A DNA stretch of 64,000 nt from Adiantum capillus-veneris (taxonomy: Eukaryota; Streptophyta; Polypodiopsida; Polypodiales; Pteridaceae), in contig CM043948.1 of assembly GCA_014529385.2 (NCBI GenBank), forward strand, positions 82,507,760-82,571,759, in the 5' to 3' direction. The notes under the pieces are model-generated. The model saw only the letters and a program-made list of their open reading frames with translations, did no database searches and was not told where the DNA came from. The stretch's first letter is position 1, and each line of letters opens with the position of its first letter. The position numbers were made by a program, and so were the translations under genes. This document shows positions 56,661 to 64,000 of this stretch, piece after piece.

Positions 56661-56787
56661 CTCTCGAGCAACCACGTCATCACTTTGTGACACTTCTTCT
56701 GTTACTTATTCTTCTTAGGGTTTAGGCCCCTCAGTCGGTAGCTCCGTTCTTCAGTAGGTCAACACGTAAGCAGTTTGTTACATAACA

Positions 56788-56917
56788 TCTCGTTCGGGTG
56801 CCGCTAGAATTGCTTCTGCCGGTGGTCCCATTTCCTCTGGCGTAATTCAAAGTTGAGCCGCCAATTCGGTTGAGATAAAGTTAGCCTTGGCTCCTCCATC
56901 GAAGGAAATAAGGGCTT
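56788..56917 (-). pseudogene. H1 protease, active-site half
   Basis: The minus strand reads KALISFDGGAKANFISTELA with the retropepsin active site altered to D-G-G, one stop after AAQL, then ITPEEMGPPAEAILAAPER. The other half is at 48,900-49,324, beyond G1; gag lies beyond G2. Removing both insertions gives the normal gag-protease-RT order. Confidence 0.85.
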
Positions 56918-57592
56918 TGTCACAAATTGTTGACGTGTCAAGCCTTGAAGAATGGAGCCAACTTGCAGATCACGGCCAAAGGGCCTAAACCCTAAGAAGA
57001 ACAAGTAACAGAAGAAGAAGTACTACCAACTTATGGGGGCCCCATTCGATGGGGCCCAAGTGATATAAAGGATTAAAATAAAGCAAGACCCACGCAAAGA
57101 AAGACTTGCACCAAAAACTGATGATGTGGCAGTTGTACGGACAACCTGGATTTTGCGTTGACAATGTTGACGTGGCAGATTTCCGCAAAACGCGTTGACA
57201 GTGCTAACTTGGCAGTTGTACGGAATTCCGTGATTTAGGCTGGCAGCTTTTTGGGCATTGCTTTTGGATCAGATGCTTTTGAGTCTGAAGGCTTTTCATG
57301 TAAAACTGCTTTTGGGGCCTAGGGCCTTTAAATATGAGGCTATGGGCTCATTCTCTGGCATGCTTCCTGAGAAGGTGCAGAGTCTGGAGTACTGGCGTGT
57401 ACTTAGTTGATGTAAGATAAAGAAATACGGAAAGGGGTGCCAAGGTTGGGGGCCAATACTCTTGGGGGTGGAATTCCGCCACTCCGTGTCGCGTGTGCTC
57501 TTTCTCTCTTTCAATTTCAGTTGTTATTGAAGTGCTAAAAGTCTGTTTAGTTTGTTCTTTTCTATTGGCACTTGGTGCCTGTCTTGTGACAG

Positions 57593-57603
57593 TGGTATCA
57601 GAG
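57593..57603 (+). promoter_or_regulatory. G2 primer-binding site (initiator tRNA-Met)
   Basis: TGGTATCAGAG one base after the 5' LTR end. Confidence 0.9.
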
Positions 57604-57694
57604 TATCAGGCGTGTGCTTTTCTGAAAGCATACCGGTCCTACCAAAGAGCAGACAGAGCAAACCGGCGCTTCCAAAAGTCTACTGGAATTTGAT

Positions 57695-58207
57695 TTGAAG
57701 TATCTTCGGGCCCCGACCCTGGACTTGTTAGTCACTCCCACCCTTCATACATCGCGCATTGGGCGCGCTCCCATCTTCACCGCTCATGTCTTACATGGCG
57801 TAAGCCATACAGATCGCTTGCAAGAGAAGGATCCAAGATTTGTTTCGCGCTACTATGCAGTGATGGATGTCTATAGCTACCAAGCCGCACACTCCAAGGA
57901 CTTGGCAAGCTTTCAAGAATTTTTTTTTGCCCGAAGTTATATGGTTTCTGACATCTTCCTTCAGAGTGCAACTTCTAGCAGAGGGGAGTATCTTGAAATG
58001 CTTGCCATGGAAACCCTAGCAGATTATAACTTGAAATTTCTCGACATCTCTTAGTAAAGTCTCTTCACGAGCAGATGACCTTGGAGGTCCAGTGCGATTG
58101 CTATCTTGGGACTACCATCGTCGCCAGAGGGACAGTGTCTGTCCAAGAGCTGATGGACCATGCTGTGGCTGTCTACGACCTTATGGAACCTAACCCTAAT
58201 TTTTGAT
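57695..58207 (+). pseudogene. G2 paired small ORFs (unknown function)
   Basis: The first ORF (to 58,054) includes EKDPRFVSRYYAVMDVYSYQ and ends ADYNLKFLDIS. A second frame continues ELMDHAVAVYDLMEPNPNF to about 58,205. In G1 the second ORF starts with ATG directly at the stop of the first; in G2 that ATG is changed. The predicted products match no family known to me. Homology of both ORFs between G1 and G2 shows they belonged to the ancestral element. Confidence 0.5.
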
Positions 58208-58466
58208 GCAGGTTTCAGGATGGAAAGTCAGTCGACTTTTCAAGCTCGATTGATGTCGAGATTGCTTTTTAAGTTTGAGTTCTGTTTGAACTTGTTTGGT
58301 GATCTTGTTTGAAATTTGTTTGAAATGGATGGTATCTGTTTTGAACCTGTCTTGGTGCCGATTTGAATTGTCTGAGTCCGGTTTTAATATTGGTTTCAAT
58401 GTTTGGTGACTTTTACTCCCGGCTAGAGTAGAGAGAAACAATGTTTGAGAATGCTTGTTCATACTC

Positions 58467-58760
58467 ATGGCCCGGACCCTTGTGGTTATCTGCGGGGGGA
58501 GTATTGAATGATTGAAAAGTGTTGTTTTACTCATGGCCTGGACCCTTGTTGTTATTTACGAGGGGAGTATTAAGCAGTCTGAGTAATGGTTACTCTCAGC
58601 ACCTCCAAACGACGCAGGCTGTGGTCTGGGGGACGTTTGGTTGTAAAAGGCATCTATATCTCATGGCCCGGACCTTTTTAGGTTATTTGTGGGAGGAGTG
58701 ATGAGGGATACGTTGAACAGCTCATGGCCCAGACCTGGATGGTTATTTGCGGGGGGAGTG
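58467..58760 (+). repeat. Four tandem hairpin motifs in G2
   Basis: Copies begin near 58,467, 58,530, 58,660 and 58,721 with ctcatggcccggacc or a close variant, each followed by ggttatnngcgggggg or similar. CCCG/CGGG and ACC/GGT pairings are possible in the sense RNA. The second copy is degraded. Confidence 0.7.
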
Positions 58761-59875
58761 TTCATCGGCGGCTTTATGTTTCTATGTCTTGTAATATGCA
58801 TATGTGAGCCTTTGTGTTGCATTGTGATGTGCCAACTACTGAATATCCCTAATTGGATGAGATTGCCTGGGTATGTAATTTTAGTGCATCAAGACACCCG
58901 TGGAAGATTAGTGCGGTCTGGGTGTGATGGCTAATTTTACTATGTTGGAATATCAAGAGTTTCGATCTGGACGAAAGGAGAAGCCAACTCCTTGATCAAA
59001 AGAGTCGAAAGGAGAAGCCAACTCCTTGATCAAGAGAGCATAAAGGAGAAGCCAACTCCTTAACAAAAAAAATAGCAAACTGATTGTCCCTCAGAATGTC
59101 GCTCGGAATGACCCTCGGAAATTTTTGAGCTAACTTGAGTTGTTTTGCAGATATGCTGTAATCGTGGACAATTACTTTCTTTCAAGAAGGGGGATGTCAC
59201 AAATTGCTACGTGTCAAGCCTTGAAGAATGGAGCCAACTTGCAGATCACGGCCGAAGGGCCTAAACCCTAAGAAGAATAAGTAACAGAAGAAGAAGTCCT
59301 ACCAACTTATGGGGACCCCGTCCGATGGGCACCAAGTGACATAAGGATTAAAATAAAGCAGGACCCACATAAAGAAAGACTTGCGCCAAAAACTGATGAC
59401 ATGGCAGTTGTACGGACAACCTGGATTTTGCGCTGACAATGTTGACGTGGCAGATTTCCACAAAATGCGTTGGGAGTGCTGACGTGGCAGATGTACGGAA
59501 TTCCGTGATTTACGCTGGCAGCTTTTTAAGCATTGCTTTTGGATTAGATGCTTTTGAGTTGGAAGGCTTTTCATGTATAACTGCTTTTGGGGCCTAGGGC
59601 CTTTAAATATGAGGCCATGGGCTCATTCTCTGGCATGCTTCTTGGAGAAGGTGCAGAGTCTGGAGTACCGGCTTGTATTGAGTTGATGCAATATGAAGAA
59701 ATACCGAAAGGGGCGCCAAAGTTTGGGGCCAATACTCTGTGGGGTGGAATTCTGCCACTCCGTGTCTCGTGTGCTCTCTCTCTCTTTCAATTTCAGTTGT
59801 TATTGAAGTGCTAAAAGTATGTTTAGTCTGTTCTTTTCTTCAGGGCTTGACACGTCAGCAATTTGTGACAGGCTT

Positions 59876-60660
59876 CCTGGTCTCGCATTTTGCCCCACGC
59901 TCTGCAAAGTTTTGTACTCTTGTTCATCTGATCAGGGTCAGTCCCCACAAAGTGCGCTACGAGTCCTACTTCCGTCTTTCCTTTCTTGCTTGCTCTACTG
60001 TTGCTCTGGAACTCTTTGGCTTGTCCTCCGGCTGTCCTCTGTGTGCCTTTGGTGGACACCGGGCCAACACATGCCCCTATTCTCCGCAACCGTAACATTT
60101 CCCCTCCTTGAAGTACTCAGCTTGCTGCTCTGTCGACAACAGAGGGCCTGAAGGTTTCTTTTTTTGAAGCTTTCCCCTTCTTTTGTTACCGTTGTTCGAA
60201 TTTTGTCCGGTTTGCTTAGTCAAAAGTTGATCAGTAGGATACGTAAGAGTACCCGTGTGCATTGCAAACCCTTGTTTGGCATGCTTCATTAGTCGTTGCA
60301 CGGACTTGGACTTCTGCAGCAGACAATAATCCTGTATCTCTTTAAGAAGACCACAACAAAATTGCTCAATCTGCTGCTTATATGTGATCTTTTTGAAAGA
60401 AGAGGCCGGTAGAGAAGCATCCTAGAATCTCTGGCAGTAGATGTCCAATGTGTATTACTTGGTCATGCGTAGATGATTCCAAGCGGTGAGCACGTCTCAT
60501 TCGTACTCCTGAGTGAGCCATGAAGAGGTAAAAATTCGCTTGAACTGTAGCCACTTCATTGGTGTCTCCCTCCGTAGCTGAAACCGGCATGTAGGGCGGT
60601 AGACTTTATCTTTCACCGGATTGTTTACTTGAAAAACTTTACTTGAACTTTACGACATAG
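59876..60660 (-). pseudogene. H1 gag with zinc knuckle
   Basis: The minus strand reads KWLQFKRIFTSSWL, then IEQFCCGLLKEIQDYCLLQK, then the nucleocapsid KCYGCGE followed by a stop codon and GHVLARCPPKAHRG. That is a CX2CX4HX4C knuckle with one position turned into a stop. A Lys-rich tail follows until the G2 insertion site at 59,871. Three more stops lie in the capsid part. Homologous gag sequence occurs in H2 (62,890-63,570). Confidence 0.8.
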
Positions 60661-61430
60661 AGAAACTTCACAAATAAACTAGTAAGTGGAATTAACACTT
60701 CAAACAAACCACGGCTTGGTAGCTAGAGTGCTACCAAGCAGACAATGACAAGTAGCTAGAGTGCTACCAAGTAGGCCCCAAAGACTGGCGCCCCTTTCGA
60801 TAATTCTTTATTTTTATAAAACTTGGGAGAAAACCTGCAAGTTTCTACGAGTTGTCCTGCTTTAACCGGGCTGAGAATGGCCTACTCTAGCCCAATTTCG
60901 GCAGCATAACCGCAATAGGAGGCTTCATAGACAAAATCCCCATTCAAAAGGTGACTTCCCGGGCGCATACGAGCACTTTCCTAAACGTGGCAAGAATCTG
61001 CAGCACGCTGAATTCTTGTTTTTCGCCCCGAAAATGCACTAGATCACTCGTACAACGATCCCATCGCTTCCCCGAAGCTCTTGGGGGTATTAGGGATCAA
61101 TTGGGTCAAAACCCTAAACTTGCAAAAATACACAGCAGGCTGTATTTTACTGTCTTGGGCTCCGCTTTGCATGCCGATCGTATTTGTAGCAAGCCCTCGT
61201 ACTCCCCGCATTTGTAGGGCTACTTGCCCTTTGAATCGGCCGAGATTTCTCGCGTGAAATCTCGCTGAATTCACCTGTACCTGCGAGGGATTAGCAATTA
61301 GCTAATCCAGTACCTGGACAAGAGGCTCTTGACTTGGCGTACGCGCATGAACCCACACGACTGTACATTTAGACGGAGCTCTTGAGCTTGGGCATTACGA
61401 TTGTGTATTCAAAGGGGGAGAGAGGTGCGC
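60661..61430. other. LTR-like region between two H-family elements
   Basis: Contains the block ggcgcccctttcgataattc, shared with G LTRs, and a perfect 9-base hairpin cttggtagc/gctaccaag near 60,714-60,737, followed by a second partial copy. It lies upstream of H1 gag on the minus strand and upstream of the H2 leader on the plus strand, so it probably holds remains of one or two H-type LTRs. Ends could not be fixed. Confidence 0.4.
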
Positions 61431-61433
61431 GAG

Positions 61434-61765
61434 ACGCAGACTTTTGTGAAAGAATCTTTGTGGCCCGCCGACCCCGGACTTATTAGCCACTCCCTCCCTT
61501 CATCCATCGTGCATCGAGTGCGCTCCCGTCTTAAATCGCTCTGTCTTAAAGGGCATAAAGCCATAAAGAATCCCAGATTACACATGGGTTCTCGTGGAGA
61601 ATCTGACAGAGATGACACCTCTCAGTGGGAAGGCAAAGAAAAGCTGAAAATCCGGAGAATTCGGCGTGGGATACTCAAGAAAAGAATAAAGATTTGGGTT
61701 TTTTTTTTTTTCGACGGACAAGTTTGGCAGAACAGAGTACAAATGTCAACTAGAGATTAGCATTT
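61434..61765 (+). other. H2 leader, similar to the G2 leader
   Basis: The stretch ccccggacttattagccactccctcccttcatcc..gtgcgctcccgtctt (61,473-61,535) closely matches G2 at 57,715-57,775, which directly follows the G2 primer site. This shared 5' leader links the H and G families. No ORF is convincing here. Confidence 0.6.
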
Positions 61766-62760
61766 GTGTGAACAGATTGATTAAGTACTCTAGGTACCCG
61801 AGATTGGTGAAACACCTGAAGAATTACGCGATTGATAAGATTTATTCGAGATGGCATGTGGCATTGCTTCTTCTCTCAAGAAGGGAGGAAAGCGGAAAGG
61901 ACAGACAAGTGCAGAAAAGCAGAACCTGTACGTGCAGAGAGAGATGGACAAGAACTCTTGAAAAGAAGATGAACCAAAGGACCACCAGAAGATAAACTTG
62001 AGCGTTACAGAGCAGTAGTTGAGTGCGGAAGAAAAGGAAAGATGAAAGCAAAACTCGAATATAGAGTAGCGGGATATTCCATACGGGATGGCTACTTGAT
62101 GAAGAAAATGATGTGCGTTACACAGCCGTTGAGGGAAAAGGTTTTGATTGAGTTCCATTGTCCACCTTTTACGAATCACCGCGACATCGACACCACCTTG
62201 AAAGATGTGGAGCGTTACTTCTTTTGGCCGAGACTCAAGAAAGATGTGGACGACTTTGTACGCAGTTGTTTAGTATGCCGAAGGTCAAGTTTGACAGGCA
62301 CAAGGCACGGGGATTGTTACAGCCTTTACCCATTCCCAACCGCCCCTGGGAAAGTATTGCAATGGATTTCATTTTTGATCTCCCGAAAACTCAAAGTGGG
62401 CATGATGACCTTTGGACGGTCATCAACAGATTCAGTAAGCAGGCTCACTGCTCTGCAGTCAAGAAGACAGTTAAGCCCGATCCTTTGGCAAAACTGTTCG
62501 AATATATGGCATGTCTGAGTCCATTGTTTCGGACAAAGATCCCTGGTCTACTAGTTGTTTTGGGCGGCAATCTAGGAGAACATTGGCACGCGGTTGCAAT
62601 TCCACACCTAGACAGATGGGCAATTTGCGATAGACAATTCAATGGTTTTTGGATTTGTTCAAGTCTTCTTTTTGGATCAGAAGACTAAATGGGAAAAGTA
62701 TTTGTCCTTCGTGGAGTTTGCCTACAACGACACACGGGGAAGGTGCCATTTGAAGTGTTC
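61766..62760 (+). pseudogene. H2 integrase zinc domain and core
   Basis: YSIRDGYLMKKM, then [20 protein letters not shown] and FVRSCLVC (HHCC zinc domain), then a shifted frame [20 protein letters not shown] (first Asp) and [10 protein letters not shown]. The second Asp region (tcggacaaagatccctgg, about 62,528) is in yet another frame. FVEFAYNDTRGKVPFEVFEG near 62,720 follows. The catalytic Glu region is deleted, since LFGSED is reached directly. The order and motifs match H1. Confidence 0.8.
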
Positions 62761-62885
62761 GAGGGTGCTTCAATTTCTAAGCACCTAAGACAAGATTTGT
62801 TTAAAGTAGATTTTGTGAAAAAGTCTAGAAGGCATGGAAGGCCATCTAGCAGTTCAGAGGAGGAGAGCTCGTCCTCTTTTGACAA

Positions 62886-63570
62886 TGACTAGATCAACAA
62901 GAAAACCAAAGAGTTCAAGGAAGGGAGTCAGGCCGTCAGGTTTCAGACGTTTTTCAGGCTACTAGGACACCCATCGAGCCCTTGAGTTTGAACAACAGTT
63001 TGACGTCGCCTTCTTTGGAGCGTGGTTCTCAGAACATTCCAGGGAGCGAAAGGCGGCATCTTACTTGAAAAGAACGATGCAAGCATGGTGATCTACTCTG
63101 TTGTTATGCAAAGAAACACATGCGACGTGGTTAAAATTCTTCTTTTTCACGTCAACTTGGATATTAGATGAATATGCAAGACATCTCATCATGCCTTGGC
63201 ATCACTTGAAAATGAGTGAGAAAGATACATTGGATGACTACTGCCCAGAGTTTTTAGGATACTTGTCGAAGATTCTTTTGAAAGATTAGATTGAGCGGTT
63301 TTGCTATGATTTGCTAAAGAGATTCAAGACTATGCTTTAAACCAGAATTTTGACTCCATTCAAAGACTTATGGGACATGACTAAGCAACGGTTTGGAATG
63401 CATGCCGGCTTATTGACTTCTGCGACGAGCAGGATAGTATCCACCTCAAAAAGGCAACAGTCTGCCAGTGAAGAGAATGAATCAAGGGAACCAGATGATA
63501 GCTCATCACAGGATTCTGGAGAATCACAGGGTTCCCACGAACTAAGGAAACGAGATGCAAGGTCATAAAA
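62886..63570 (+). pseudogene. H2 gag sequence inserted within integrase
   Basis: MTRSTRKPKSSRKG opens near 62,887, then FEQQFDVAFFGAWFSEHSRE, DEYARHLIMPWHHLKMSEKD, TLDDYCPEFLGYL and DLWDMTKQRFGMHAG, matching the H1 gag capsid in order. It ends in a Ser/Glu-rich stretch (ESREPDDSSSQDS). On both sides lies integrase: the core before and the C-terminal domain after. Confidence 0.7.
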
Positions 63571-63739
63571 GGATTCTAGAGAAAGAGGAATCAGATGATA
63601 GTGTGTCTTGGGGTTTCGATGATTGACTGTGATGTGCCAATTGACAGGGGAAGCGAAAGACGCTACCCATAGGTCCCAGGGCACAAGGAAAGAAAGGAAA
63701 AAGGGAATCAACTGGTAGATCAGAACATTCCCTAGACCA

Positions 63740-64000
63740 AGATAAAATTTTGAAGCCGACCAGTACACGAGGGACTTGGACACTGCTTTTGCAAAGGTCC
63801 GGGAGGCTTTAGAGAAATCTCAAGAACGACATAAGAAGGCAGAAGATCGATATTGTCGCGATTTAAAATTAAAAGGAAGACGATTGGGTGCTCTTACATT
63901 TTCAGAAGGCACGCCTAAGAAAACGAAAGGGAAAGGAGCGGCTTTTTCCAAAGCTTAGCATGAGGTATTATGGCCCTTTCCAGATAAAGGACAAGATAAA
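63740..64000 (+). pseudogene. H2 integrase C-terminal domain (runs off the window)
   Basis: DTAFAKVREALEKSQERHKK and AEDRYCRDLKLK are the helix preceding the GPY/F-type module, followed by a shifted frame ending in a tatggccctttcc (YGPF) motif at 63,970-63,982. It is plus strand and continues past 64,000. Confidence 0.75.

Larger units (their letters stand above)
49330..56782 (-). mobile_element. G1: non-autonomous LTR element with nested F insertion
   Basis: LTRs at 49,330-50,021 and 56,139-56,782 (TGTCACAAGAC...TTGTTACA on the + strand). Target duplication TAACA at 49,325-49,329 and 56,783-56,787. Minus orientation is set by a primer site (TGGTATCAGAG, 56,127-56,137) and a polypurine tract (tcaagaaggggaga, just right of 50,021). 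After removing element F (50,126-54,715) the internal part is ~1.5 kb and has no gag, pol or RNase H motif. It interrupts the H1 protease gene. Confidence 0.92.
56918..59870 (+). mobile_element. G2: second non-autonomous G element, opposite orientation
   Basis: 5' LTR 56,918-57,591 followed by a primer site TGGTATCAGAG (57,593-57,603). Polypurine tract ttcaagaaggggga before a 3' LTR starting at 59,195. Target duplication GGCTT at 56,913-56,917 and 59,871-59,875. The 3' LTR is aberrant: at about 59,838 it leaves the normal LTR end and closes with a reverse-complement copy of the LTR start, so the element has 35-base terminal inverted repeats with two mismatches. The interior (1.6 kb) has small ORFs, hairpins and 33-base repeats but no gag or pol. 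Confidence 0.92.

Noticed and set aside
60714-60780. Hairpin cttggtagc/gctaccaag as a transcription terminator
   Set aside because: Bacterial-type terminators do not apply here; the hairpin is part of a short repeated block in LTR-like sequence.

Overview
This window looks like nuclear DNA of a land plant with a large, repeat-rich genome. No bacterial operons, rRNA or CRISPR arrays were seen. Host-type genes are few: two exons of a plant-type mitochondrial DEG10-like serine protease gene (26,009-26,254 and 42,970-43,636, both + strand) and a decayed PPR fragment (4,755-5,032, - strand) whose motif style recalls ferns and lycophytes. That affiliation is a guess. Nearly everything else is LTR-retrotransposon sequence, mostly broken, with long GA/CT, AC and TA microsatellites.

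Layout. 0-8 kb: the 3' end of a chromovirus-like Ty3 element, a copia gag/protease relic, the PPR relic, and one copia-type LTR with its primer site. 7.4-22.6 kb: + strand relics of Ty3 elements with YMDD reverse transcriptase (gag to RNase H at 7.6-12.9 kb, RNase H to integrase at 16.5-18.2 kb, RT-RNase H at 20.6-21.9 kb). Between the first two lies a large inverted repeat made of two head-to-head LTRs enclosing a copia RNase H fragment. 23-25.4 kb: a copia 5' end cut by an unrelated LTR. 26 kb: orphan DEG10 exon 2. 27.9-41.5 kb: a tandem duplication of a ~4 kb non-coding unit. Copy 1 carries a complete copia element (28,411-33,553, target duplication ATCAC); copy 2 has the empty site. 42.5-43.6 kb: DEG10 exon 1 with a presumptive mitochondrial presequence and a good splice donor.

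43.6-64 kb: what should be intron 1 of that gene holds a nest of elements that can be resolved from target-site duplications. A minus-strand Ty3 element (H1) runs from gag (60.6 kb) to integrase (47.6 kb). Inside it are two copies of a non-autonomous LTR family (G) in opposite orientations: G1 49,330-56,782 (TAACA) and G2 56,918-59,870 (GGCTT). Inside G1 sits another short element, F, 50,126-54,715 (ATCAG). A second H-type element (H2, + strand) closes the window, with gag sequence lodged between its integrase core and integrase C-terminus.

The most interesting points are the reversed order of two phase-compatible DEG10 exons; the G family with its paired small ORFs, tandem RNA hairpins, telomere-like LTR repeats and, in G2, an aberrant terminal inverted repeat; the inverted LTR pair with a trapped RNase H; and a retropepsin-like ORF lying 3' of an integrase. 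I saw no operon-like or defence-like system.
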